This document shows positions 1-7,268 of a stretch of 33,394 nucleotides of DNA, piece by piece. The DNA is from Planctomycetaceae bacterium. Lineage in GTDB: Bacteria > Planctomycetota > Planctomycetia > Planctomycetales > Planctomycetaceae. The position numbers and the translations under genes are program-made. Position 1 is the first letter of the stretch. Each line of letters begins with the position of its first letter. The DNA is taken from contig JAQWSQ010000173.1 in assembly GCA_029243145.1 (NCBI GenBank), forward strand, positions 1-33,394, in the 5' to 3' direction. Under the pieces are notes generated by a model. The model was not told where the DNA came from, searched no databases, and saw only the letters and a list, made by a program, of their open reading frames with translations.

Positions 1-222
1 GGTGGCCACTATGAAGAAACTTATCCTGATTTTGTCTCGATGGCGAAAAGTTTCGGTGTCGGAGCGGCTCACGTTCGCAGTAAAGAAGCGTTGCCTGCCG
101 CACTGAAAGCGATGATCGAACATGATGGGCCTTATCTGCTCGACGTGATTTGTCCTTATCAGGAACACGTTTTGCCAATGATTCCTGGTGGTGGAACGGT
201 GAAAGATATCATCATCGAGTGA
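1..222 (+). CDS. ilvB: Acetolactate synthase large subunit, C-terminal end (partial)
   Basis: The gene runs in from the left edge, and the frame is open from base 1 to a TGA at 220-222, giving the last 73 residues. They begin [19 protein letters not shown] and end with [20 protein letters not shown] followed by GTVKDIIIE, which is the typical C-terminus of the thiamine-diphosphate-dependent large subunit of acetolactate synthase (first common step of valine, leucine and isoleucine synthesis). The fragment belongs to the end of the C-terminal ThDP-binding domain. The catalytic parts lie outside the window, so activity cannot be judged. A strong hairpin terminator follows 30 bases after the stop, so this is probably the last gene of its transcript. 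A related ThDP enzyme is possible, but the VLPMIPGGG ending favours IlvB. Confidence 0.88.
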   Translation, partial: GGHYEETYPDFVSMAKSFGVGAAHVRSKEALPAALKAMIEHDGPYLLDVICPYQEHVLPMIPGGGTVKDIIIE

Positions 223-251
223 GTTTCATAAAACTCATGCTTTGAATACTC

Positions 252-291
252 AACACCCTCGAAGAGCGCGTCTCTTGGAGGGTGTTTTTTT
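252..291 (+). terminator. Rho-independent terminator after ilvB
   Basis: The nine bases AACACCCTC at 252-260 pair exactly with GAGGGTGTT at 278-286. The stem continues inside as AAGAG/CTCTT around a CGCG loop after one G-G mismatch. The last stem bases merge into a run of T at 285-291. This fits termination of the plus-strand ilvB transcript. The reverse strand has no T run after the hairpin, so it is probably not a terminator for the convergent gene. Confidence 0.9.
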
Positions 292-300
292 GGATGACTC

Positions 301-1482
301 TTATGCGATTGCACAACTGTGTGTCGAAATCGTGACTCGCTCCACCGCTTCGGTATCGACAGTCATGCCCAGACCCGAACCTGCCAAGGCTTTTGCGGTT
401 CCGTCGATCCAGAAGGTGAGGTCTTCTTCTGTCAGACGTTCTTTGATAAGGAAATTGTCGAAGCTGCCTTCCGCAGCCAACCAGCCTCCAATGGTTGTGA
501 CAAAGTGTCGTCCGGCAGCAGACAGAATTCCTGTCTCGCCAACTTGAGAGCCCAATTGAAAACCGAGTCCCGCTTGTTGGGCCATGACGGCAAGTTTGAC
601 GCTGTTGACGATGCCTCCACATTTGGAAAGCCGAATGTTGAACAGGTCGCAGAGCCCTTGATCGATTGCCCGTTGACCATCTTTTAGGCTACACATTGAC
701 TCATCGAGCATGATGGGGATCGACAGCTCCGGGCGAATTTTTGCTAATTGATTCACGGCTTCGTGTCGGAGAGGTTGTTCGATAGAGACAATTTGGAATT
801 GCTCGAAGGCTTTTGCATTCACTGCCAACTCTTGGGGTTCCCAGGCTTCGTTGGCATCTACCCTGAGCGCGATGTTGGGGCCTAATGCTTTTCTGGCCAA
901 GCTCAGCAGTTCCAGATCATCAACTCCTTCGATTCCGACTTTGACTTTACACTGGCGGAACCCGGCCCAACGATACAAACGGCAAAGCCATTTGACTTTC
1001 TTGAAGGTGGACGAGGCGATGATTCCGCTGTATCGAACTTTATTTTGAGGAGCAATCAGCGGTTCGACTCCCTCAATAAGACGAAAATAGTCACGGAAGG
1101 GAAACTTGAGACTTCGGCTGACCGCGTCGAGGATTGCCAATTCAACGGCACAACGGAGCGGATTCCCCAAGATATCCCGAGGGTTCTCATCCAGCATGGG
1201 GAAGTGGATGTTTTCGACGACGCGTACAACGCCGGCAGCGGAGTCAATTTGTGACGAAAGCAGGTGTTCCCAGTTTGTTGAGTTGAAGAGAGTCAGACTG
1301 CTTTCGATGGTGTCGCCGGTGACGTAGTCACGCGGGAGCCCTTCCCCCCATCCGACTGTCCCGTTATCGAGACGACAGCTTACAATGATCGAATCCGTGC
1401 TGGTCCGTTCGTGAGAAGCGTGTTTCACTTTCCGTTTTAACGGAATCTGGACATGCCGACATGTGAGTTCAGAGATTCGCAT
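301..1482 (-). CDS. Enolase-superfamily enzyme (muconate-lactonizing/mandelate-racemase group)
   Basis: A 393-residue protein with the (beta/alpha)7-beta barrel signature of the muconate lactonizing enzyme subgroup. Visible in order are KVKVG (the KxK catalytic lysine pair, about residue 178), RVDANEAW (first metal Asp), SIEQP (metal Glu), LDESM (metal Asp) and IRLSKCGG (second catalytic lysine region). GSQVGETGILSAAGRH then closes the barrel. The family removes a proton alpha to a carboxylate held by Mg2+. Members include muconate cycloisomerase, o-succinylbenzoate synthase, N-succinylamino acid racemase and dipeptide epimerase, and the sequence alone does not separate these. All metal and lysine residues are present, so it should be active. 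It starts 45 bases after groES on the same strand and may be co-transcribed with it. No clear ribosome binding site is seen before the ATG. Confidence 0.85.
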   Translation of the reverse strand: MRISELTCRHVQIPLKRKVKHASHERTSTDSIIVSCRLDNGTVGWGEGLPRDYVTGDTIESSLTLFNSTNWEHLLSSQIDSAAGVVRVVENIHFPMLDENPRDILGNPLRCAVELAILDAVSRSLKFPFRDYFRLIEGVEPLIAPQNKVRYSGIIASSTFKKVKWLCRLYRWAGFRQCKVKVGIEGVDDLELLSLARKALGPNIALRVDANEAWEPQELAVNAKAFEQFQIVSIEQPLRHEAVNQLAKIRPELSIPIMLDESMCSLKDGQRAIDQGLCDLFNIRLSKCGGIVNSVKLAVMAQQAGLGFQLGSQVGETGILSAAGRHFVTTIGGWLAAEGSFDNFLIKERLTEEDLTFWIDGTAKALAGSGLGMTVDTEAVERVTISTHSCAIA

Positions 1483-1527
1483 CGACGGTTCAATTCGATC
1501 GGGTTGAAATGCCTCGCTACGCTGGCA

Positions 1528-1815
1528 TTAACCAATGATGGCCATGATTTGGGATTGAGGCATGATCAAAAATGTCTCACCATCCACTTCGATTTCGGAT
1601 CCTGCGTAACTGACAAACAGAACGCGATCTCCTTCGTGGACTTGCAGTTGACTTCGAGTACCATCAGGAAGTAGCAACCCGTCTCCGACGCTCAGAATAC
1701 GACCTTCCGCGGGTTTTTCTTGAGCAGATGTTGGAAGGACAATGCCACCTTCGGTCGTTTCTTTGGCTTCGACCCGCGCGACAATAACATTTTCACCCAA
1801 AGGTGTTAATTTCAT
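1528..1815 (-). CDS. groES: Co-chaperonin GroES (10 kDa)
   Basis: A 95-residue protein, the usual GroES length. It opens MKLTPLGENVIVARVEAKE, carries the mobile loop around TTEGGIVLPTSAQEKPAEG (which contacts GroEL), and ends with the beta-strand pattern ETFLIMPQSQIMAIIG. I chose the ATG at 1815 because it gives the standard GroES N-terminus. An in-frame TTG at 1842 would add nine unusual residues. No groEL follows; the next gene downstream is an enolase-superfamily enzyme. Planctomycetes commonly carry several groES/groEL copies, so this is probably an extra, stand-alone copy. The upstream region to 2053 contains no recognisable CIRCE operator (TTAGCACTC-N9-GAGTGCTAA), so HrcA-type control is not supported here. 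Confidence 0.93.
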   Translation of the reverse strand: MKLTPLGENVIVARVEAKETTEGGIVLPTSAQEKPAEGRILSVGDGLLLPDGTRSQLQVHEGDRVLFVSYAGSEIEVDGETFLIMPQSQIMAIIG

Positions 1816-2053
1816 AATGAATCTCAACGGATTGTGGAACAAGGTTTTTCGTGACAGGGACTTACGACAAATACTTCACATCTCACAATATCGCATCGTC
1901 CAGCGAGATACCATCCTGGAAGCGACTTTCCACGCTTTTTCTAATCGCTCATGCGGTGGTCAATTGAAGAATTTGTCCACCAGGAGCAAATTCGTGTTGC
2001 TTATGACTGGGCAAGAAGCCTACATTTCCTGCAAATCGCGGAGATGAGACTCA

Positions 2054-4606
2054 ATGAACCGGATGATGCTACACCTTATTCTTACACTTCTTCTGATCTG
2101 GGGGACTCCCACGATCATGGTTTATGCTGCGCCTCAGAGTGAGAGTGAAGCCGAAAGTCAGTTTTATGAAGGTTTACGCCAAAGAGGTTTGTTTACTTTG
2201 GTGGAAAGCACGTTACAGGATCAGCTTGCAGAAGTGACATTGACACCAGAGCAGGAAGATTTTTTACGACTGGAACTATCGAGGACTTATGCCTCTCATG
2301 CCGGGCATCGTCTGGGAGAAGAACAACGCGAGCTTTGGAGATTAGCAGGGGAGACGATCAACGCAGATGTCACCGCAACTTTTCGCTCTAAGTGGTCTGC
2401 TTACCTTCAAGTCCAGAGTGCCTTAATCCCTTTACAAGAGACTCGATTTCAACTCGAACAATTTCGTTTAATGCCTCACAACAGAGATCTGCGCAAAAGG
2501 GTTGCCAGTGAATTACAAGAGCACTTGAAATCCCTGAGAAAAGTTGAAACTTCACTCAGTCAACAATCGAATCAGGTGTTGGCTCGATTTCGAGAGAATC
2601 CTCGCTCGATGGCCCCCTTTGAATTTCGTTCCGTGCAAAAACTGATGATCTTCGAGGTCGCACTCACTCTCAGTCAGATCGCAGAAGTCGAATTCGATTC
2701 TGTGGAGGGAAGACGGCCTGCGATACGAGCTGCTCTCGAACGATTGCGCACGCTCACAGGAGGAGCTGAAGACGAGTCGATGACCTGGGAATCGCGTGTG
2801 CTGGCAATTCGATGCGAATGGTTGCAAGGAGACTATGAGACTGCCCGGACCCTCGCCAAAAGATATTCAGGCGAATGGCCTCATACTCTGTCAGATGAGG
2901 TGCTGGCCGAAGAGGCAGAAATTGACCTTGCCACGGGGCAGCCCGATTTGGCTTTTGAGCGATTAACTCGCTGGAAACTCAATCAAGGTTATTTAGGAGG
3001 CGAACTCACGCTTCTGAATTTAAGAGCTTTAGCCGGACTTTGGAAAATCGCCTGGCAGCGAAAACGCGAGCAACTTTCGACCGATTTACTGGCTCAAATT
3101 CACCAGGAATCAGATCGTGTTCAACGCGAAGTCGGCGGTATCTGGGCCTGGAGGGCAAGGCTTTTTGTAGAACAAATGCAACAAGCTGTTCAGTATGGTC
3201 CCGAAATCGCAGAACAGATTCGAGTCGCACAAGCGGCCTATCAACAGGGGCAACTTGATGAAGCCATCATTCGTTATCGACAGGTTGCCGATCTTGCCGT
3301 GAAACGGGATCGGCCTGAAATTGCTGCCGAAATGATGTTTACTGGTGGGTCAATTCTATTACAGAAGCAACAATTCGCGGAGGCTGAAAAGTTATTTCGA
3401 GAGGGAGTTGATCGATTTCCAGAAACAGAGCGTGCGGCAGATTGTCACCTCATGTGGGCTTGGTGTCTGGGGAAACAATATGAGCAAAAACCGACCAAAA
3501 GTCATCGCCTCCGTTACACAGAATCACTGGACGAACATCTCGAACTCTATGAGATGAGTTCCACGACCGGAGATGCGAATTTGATGTATGGACAGTTTCA
3601 GGAAAATCGATTGCAGGTCACAAAGGCTCTGGAGCATTACTTGAAAGTTCCACTCGATCATCCAAAGTCAGTGATGGCAGATGTTGCAGCGTTAAGAAGT
3701 TATGAAAAGATTTTAAAGCTGCTACGTGAACAAGATCGCTCCCTCGACGCTTGGCAGGAGGAAGCCATTATGCGACTGACGCAACGAGCGTCTGCTTACC
3801 CGCCAGAGTCGGTTCAGCTCAGTTTAACTCATTGTCGTGTTTTACTGGGGATTGTCAGCTTGCAATTGGGAAAAGGGGACTTGGATGATCAGGACATATC
3901 TCGTGATTTGTCGCACGTGATTGAAGCGTGTTCGGTACATTCTCAATCTTCTTCAAATGTGAAGCAATGGCAAGAGATGGCACTTGCCGCGTATCGACTG
4001 AATATCGTATTTCTCGCTCAATCAGGGGAAATTCGAAAGGCAGAGGCGTTGGTCTCTCGGGTCGCTCAAGCGGGTCGTCAACCGTTACTGGAATTGCTGA
4101 ATGGTTTGTCGGCGGCAGCGGCTCAGGCAAGTCCTCAAACGAAACGGGGAATCGGCGAGTTGCAGTTACAAGCATCCCTGGCACTTAATGAGCAAAGAGA
4201 TCAACTCTCTAAGGAAGAACTCGCTCTTTTGGATAGAAGCTTGGCTCGTTCCTATCTTCTGTCAGAACGATCCCGTGAAGCGCATGAACTCTACGAAAAA
4301 CTTCTGAAAGAAAACGCAGACGACATACAGTTGCGACGTGAGTTGGCGGAATCACTCTCAAAATGTGGAACGGTTGCCTGCCATCGGCGGGCTTTGATTC
4401 ATTGGAGATATCTAGAAAATCAAAGCCAGCAAGGAACCACAGATTGGCTGAAATTGCGAGCAGAAGTAATTGGGTCACTGGTGATCATCAATCAGACAGA
4501 TGAAGCCAAACGCTTACTCTCTGTGACTGAGCTGCTGTACCCGCAGATCAATAACGAATCTCTCAAACAGCGCTATGCGGAATTGAAACAAAAAATCGGC
4601 CGCTAG
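2054..4606 (+). CDS. Large secreted TPR-repeat protein
   Basis: An 850-residue protein with a Sec-type signal peptide: a hydrophobic run to about residue 22, then VYAAPQ with a plausible cleavage site near residue 26. The rest is soluble and almost entirely helical, with helix pairs of TPR type. The clearest is around residues 390-480 (AAYQQGQLDEAIIRYRQV, then LLQKQQFAEAEKLFREGVDR). Further pairs lie near residue 700 and beyond (SREAHELYEKLLKENADD). No enzymatic motif is visible. TPR proteins act as protein-binding scaffolds, and this one would work in the periplasm or cell envelope. A GGAG at 2040-2043 lies ten bases before the ATG. It is divergent from groES and convergent with the next gene. 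The partner and precise role are unknown. Confidence 0.85.
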   Translation: MNRMMLHLILTLLLIWGTPTIMVYAAPQSESEAESQFYEGLRQRGLFTLVESTLQDQLAEVTLTPEQEDFLRLELSRTYASHAGHRLGEEQRELWRLAGETINADVTATFRSKWSAYLQVQSALIPLQETRFQLEQFRLMPHNRDLRKRVASELQEHLKSLRKVETSLSQQSNQVLARFRENPRSMAPFEFRSVQKLMIFEVALTLSQIAEVEFDSVEGRRPAIRAALERLRTLTGGAEDESMTWESRVLAIRCEWLQGDYETARTLAKRYSGEWPHTLSDEVLAEEAEIDLATGQPDLAFERLTRWKLNQGYLGGELTLLNLRALAGLWKIAWQRKREQLSTDLLAQIHQESDRVQREVGGIWAWRARLFVEQMQQAVQYGPEIAEQIRVAQAAYQQGQLDEAIIRYRQVADLAVKRDRPEIAAEMMFTGGSILLQKQQFAEAEKLFREGVDRFPETERAADCHLMWAWCLGKQYEQKPTKSHRLRYTESLDEHLELYEMSSTTGDANLMYGQFQENRLQVTKALEHYLKVPLDHPKSVMADVAALRSYEKILKLLREQDRSLDAWQEEAIMRLTQRASAYPPESVQLSLTHCRVLLGIVSLQLGKGDLDDQDISRDLSHVIEACSVHSQSSSNVKQWQEMALAAYRLNIVFLAQSGEIRKAEALVSRVAQAGRQPLLELLNGLSAAAAQASPQTKRGIGELQLQASLALNEQRDQLSKEELALLDRSLARSYLLSERSREAHELYEKLLKENADDIQLRRELAESLSKCGTVACHRRALIHWRYLENQSQQGTTDWLKLRAEVIGSLVIINQTDEAKRLLSVTELLYPQINNESLKQRYAELKQKIGR

Positions 4607-4627
4607 AACGAATTCCAGCGACCGATT
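4588..4627 (-). terminator. Rho-independent terminator for the minus-strand secreted gene
   Basis: Eleven bases at 4594-4604 pair with 4617-4627 around a 12-base loop. Read on the minus strand, the only imperfect pair is a G-U, and the stem is followed by six T (the A run at 4590-4595 on the plus strand). On the plus strand the same pair would be a C-A mismatch and no T run follows. The asymmetry supports termination of the gene ending at 4652. The stem overlaps the last codons of the convergent TPR gene. Confidence 0.72.
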
Positions 4628-4651
4628 ATTGATGAGCAACCGAAGCAGAAA

Positions 4652-5407
4652 TTAAATCTGTGAATCGGCTTTCTTTTGGATCACGGGTGTTGGGGCCAAG
4701 TCATGTGGTTTCGCACCGTGGTGGCGTAGATTTCCACCGACTTGCGAGGGACCATAGGGGTACTGAACATCGACTCGACGTTGCCACATGACTGGGTTTG
4801 GTGCCAGAGGATAGTTGGCACGATTCGGCATCCATTGTGGAACATGTTGGTAATTGTAACCGAGTTGTGTGGTATCCGTGGGCGTGTGGACCATTGGATA
4901 TTGCACAGCCGAGTATTTCATGCCGGGGGTTCCGTAGAACTGATTTGGCAAGTATCGCTGATAGGTCACCGGCTGATTAAAGACTCTTGGCTGCGATGTC
5001 GGGGGATAGAACCCGTAATTCGGTGGAAGAGTTCCAGCATACGGGTCTCTACTAAACCAGACATGCATCGGAGTCGCATAAGCTTTTGGAGTCCAAACCT
5101 TTCCATTGACATCCGTGACACCGTGCTGGTGATGATGATGATTGACGACATTCCCGTGTTCATCAAGAATGATGGCACCTTCCGGGATGGGTGGAATGGA
5201 ATGAGCCGGACTGGGAGCATTCACTTCCCCAGTGACTTCCGCCGGAAGCGAGGCCGGAGCTTTATTCAACTCACTCGCGGCCGTTTGGTGAATACCATCC
5301 GAGATTCGAACCATTCCCGGTTCCTGGGCGGATGCTGTTAGCTGCGGAACAATTCCGGCACCGAGCATCGCAGTGGCTAACATCGTGCGAACAGAGGGAA
5401 TGATCAT
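4652..5407 (-). CDS. Secreted Tyr/Pro-rich protein with a His cluster
   Basis: A 251-residue protein with an N-terminal signal peptide (hydrophobic run MLATAMLGAGIVPQLTASAQ, cleavage likely after ASA). The mature protein starts EPGMVRISDG, closely matching EPSVGVVRISDQ in the next gene upstream. A middle segment holds ILDEHGNVVNHHHHQHGV, a dense histidine cluster, followed by a long Tyr/Pro/Gln-rich low-complexity tail (many YP and NP pairs). No known domain is recognised. The composition suggests an exported, partly disordered envelope protein, and the His cluster could bind a transition metal. It is the last of three similar minus-strand genes, with its own terminator downstream and another upstream, so it may have its own promoter in the short gap. 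Function is unknown. Confidence 0.75.
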   Translation of the reverse strand: MIIPSVRTMLATAMLGAGIVPQLTASAQEPGMVRISDGIHQTAASELNKAPASLPAEVTGEVNAPSPAHSIPPIPEGAIILDEHGNVVNHHHHQHGVTDVNGKVWTPKAYATPMHVWFSRDPYAGTLPPNYGFYPPTSQPRVFNQPVTYQRYLPNQFYGTPGMKYSAVQYPMVHTPTDTTQLGYNYQHVPQWMPNRANYPLAPNPVMWQRRVDVQYPYGPSQVGGNLRHHGAKPHDLAPTPVIQKKADSQI

Positions 5408-5449
5408 GTGACTGAATCCTGAATATGAAAATTGACGTTATACGAATTC

Positions 5450-5473
5450 AAAAGGAGTGTTTGCACACTCCTT
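5450..5473 (-). terminator. Hairpin terminator between two secreted-protein genes
   Basis: AAGGAGTGT at 5452-5460 pairs perfectly with ACACTCCTT at 5465-5473 around a TTGC loop. On the minus strand the stem runs into TTTT (A run at 5450-5453). It sits ten bases past the stop of the gene ending at 5484, as expected for its terminator. A TTTTT stretch also lies a few bases beyond the stem on the plus side, so it might work in both directions. Confidence 0.72.
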
Positions 5474-5483
5474 CTGTTTTTGT

Positions 5484-6155
5484 TTACGGAAGAGGTATCA
5501 CTTTAGTCTGGGGATAACGAACAAGTCCTGGCATGGCGGGAGCAGGCAAGGTATTGGCAATTGGAGTCAATCGGCTGCTGGGGATTCCCCATCCGTAGTT
5601 GTAAGCTGCTCCCACATTTGGAGCTAACGGGACCGAAACATTGACGCCATATCCTTGGGCAGAATACAAAGAGCCATCACGTCCATCGAAGTATTGAGGA
5701 TTTACGGGATAAGCCATTTTGTAGCGTCCAAAAGGAGGCGCTTGTGCCGGTAGGAAGTAACCGCACTTACGGCACGATTGGCATTTTTTGCTGTTGTGGT
5801 ATGGGCAATTTCCGTTTTTGCAATGAGGGCAATCGGGGTGAGCGTGCTGAGCGTGCTGATTCTGACAACGGGGGCAATCGCTACGATTGCGTTTCAGGCA
5901 AAACAGGTTTGCAAATATGCCTCGATACCCGCCACTGTCACAGTCTTGACACTGCTCGCATGAGTCACAGTTTGATCCATCCGTACATCCAAGATCTTGC
6001 TGAACGGAGTACGACTGAAGTTTCATCTGACTTCCCACGGTGTCCTGGTCGCTAATGCGGACGACACCGACAGACGGCTCTTGGGCATTTGCCATCGATA
6101 CCGCAAAGGCAACAATGATGACTGAAAGACCAGCCAATCGATTCAAAAGTTTCAT
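5484..6155 (-). CDS. Secreted Cys/His-rich protein
   Basis: A 223-residue protein starting MKLLNRLAGLSVIIVAFAV with cleavage likely after ANA. The mature N-terminus EPSVGVVRISDQ repeats the VRISD motif of the gene downstream. Then comes a block of 14 cysteines in about 85 residues, arranged as CDSCEQCQDC, CPRC, CPHCKNGNCPYH and CQSCRKC, interspersed with HAQHAHPD. This looks like a set of zinc-ribbon-like or knuckle-like metal sites, or a disulfide-rich module. The C-terminal third is Pro/Tyr/Asn-rich (YGWGIPSSRLTP). I preferred the ATG at 6155 because the signal peptide begins there and AAAGGGA lies upstream. An ATG at 6182 in the same frame would add nine residues but has no ribosome binding site. 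No enzyme motif is present. Metal storage or envelope structure are both possible. Confidence 0.78.
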   Translation of the reverse strand: MKLLNRLAGLSVIIVAFAVSMANAQEPSVGVVRISDQDTVGSQMKLQSYSVQQDLGCTDGSNCDSCEQCQDCDSGGYRGIFANLFCLKRNRSDCPRCQNQHAQHAHPDCPHCKNGNCPYHNSKKCQSCRKCGYFLPAQAPPFGRYKMAYPVNPQYFDGRDGSLYSAQGYGVNVSVPLAPNVGAAYNYGWGIPSSRLTPIANTLPAPAMPGLVRYPQTKVIPLP

Positions 6156-6250
6156 GGTGTTCACCAATCCCTTTACTGTCATTACGTTTGTTTTATACTG
6201 AACCAGAAGGATCGATTCTTATTTCAATCCCCTCTCGGCATTGGTAACAA

Positions 6251-6790
6251 TTACCGCCTGAAACTATTAAAGCCTGAGAATATTCCATGCTTGGTTTTGT
6301 AATTGACGTCGACCGTAGTGCCGGTCAATGTCCATACATCGTTACTGCGAACTCCGAACGGAGTCACAACCCATCCACCTTTGACGACGTAGTAAAACGG
6401 TGGATACATTGCCTTGTAGCGATGCTTGTACATCATTTCATGGGGATAGAAAGCTTGGTTTGTGTGCATCGTACCGCCCACCTGATAGGGGACGTTGGGG
6501 ATGGGTGACGGATACAACGGTGCTCCGGTTTGTGGATAGGCGTTGATCGACTGTCCGGGAGCGGGTTGCATTGCATGGGGCACACCTGCCATCTGCTGCT
6601 GCGACATCATGGTCGCCCCGTGATGCATTGTGTTTGCCGGTAACAAGGATGGTTGAACTCCACCCGTGTATTGAATGGCTGGGTTTTGACCAGCAGGTAC
6701 GAATTGCGGTGATTGGGCGTAGGCACCGTTGAGGACAAACGCGGTCAACCAGATGGTAACCACTGTTTGAATGATCTGTGAGCGGGACAT
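6251..6790 (-). CDS. Secreted Met/His-rich Tyr/Pro protein
   Basis: A 179-residue protein with a signal peptide (IIQTVVTIWLTAFVLNGAYA, cleavage after AYA). The mature N-terminal half is rich in Met, His, Gln and Pro, including NTMHHGATMMSQQQMAGVPH. The C-terminal part (YPPFYYVVKGGWVVTPFGVR through TGTTVDVNYKTK) looks like a short folded beta module. A strong ribosome binding site (AAGGAGG at 6795-6801 on the minus strand) lies just before the ATG, implying high expression. It is first of three minus-strand secreted genes and is divergent from the topoisomerase pair. No family is recognised. Methionine/histidine clusters of this type occur in periplasmic copper-handling proteins, but also in disordered envelope proteins. 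Confidence 0.76.
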   Translation of the reverse strand: MSRSQIIQTVVTIWLTAFVLNGAYAQSPQFVPAGQNPAIQYTGGVQPSLLPANTMHHGATMMSQQQMAGVPHAMQPAPGQSINAYPQTGAPLYPSPIPNVPYQVGGTMHTNQAFYPHEMMYKHRYKAMYPPFYYVVKGGWVVTPFGVRSNDVWTLTGTTVDVNYKTKHGIFSGFNSFRR

Positions 6791-6921
6791 TCCGTTCCCT
6801 CCTTGGGTTTAATGTCTCATTCTTCGTCGGGTGGGGGGGTAAAACGTCGAGTCCTCCGACGTACACTCCCAACGATGCGAATAGTTATCATTCACTTTCG
6901 GCACTCCAGGTTCGATTTTAT

Positions 6922-6949
6922 GAGGTCTCTTTTCGCAATGAGAGACCTC
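6922..6949. promoter_or_regulatory. Perfect 9-bp inverted repeat, no T run
   Basis: GAGGTCTCT at 6922-6930 is the exact reverse complement of AGAGACCTC at 6941-6949, with ten bases between. Neither strand has a following T run, so it is not a simple terminator. It lies 130 bases upstream of the Met/His-rich secreted gene and could be a protein-binding site or a leader hairpin. Confidence 0.4.
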
Positions 6950-7012
6950 GGCATTCAAAAAGAGAGGTGCAACCCGTCAAAGCGTTATAATCGGCAATCC
7001 TTGTCACGACTG

Positions 7013-7024
7013 GCCAGATCTGGC
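7013..7024. promoter_or_regulatory. 12-bp palindrome, possible operator
   Basis: GCCAGATCTGGC is a perfect palindrome lying about 20 bases downstream of a TATAAT (6987-6992) and 245 bases upstream of the topoisomerase start. Its position just past a possible -10 box suits a repressor site, but no regulator can be named. Confidence 0.35.
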
Positions 7025-7268
7025 TAAAATATGCGACGACGGTTCACTTGAGACTTAGACATTTCCTTTCAGTGTCAGAAAACACTGATATCATCGGGCA
7101 ATCCTCACTTGATCCCGACGAACAGGAAAGACACACTGTGTGAACAGAGATAAGTAATTGAGTGAAACTGGGAAGTCTTGAGGGATTTTACCAGTCAAGT
7201 CGATTTTGCCAAATTCAACGTTCCGCTGTTAGGGCGAGAACAGCACTGTCAGGAAGACGGAGTTACCA

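Larger units (their letters stand above)
6791..7268. other. Divergent intergenic region, 478 bp
   Basis: This gap separates the minus-strand secreted cluster from the topoisomerase genes. I see no convincing gene in it. It holds an ACGTCG/CGACGT inverted repeat near 6844-6862, the 9-bp hairpin at 6922-6949, a TATAAT at 6987-6992 without an obvious -35 box, the 12-bp palindrome at 7013-7024 and a 6-bp hairpin (CAGTGT/ACACTG) at 7070-7087. It most likely carries the promoters and operators for both directions. Confidence 0.6.

Noticed and set aside
1816..2053. CIRCE heat-shock operator before groES
   Set aside because: No TTAGCACTC-N9-GAGTGCTAA or close variant is present. A modest hairpin (GGTGG...CCACC, 1955-1981) is there but unrelated.
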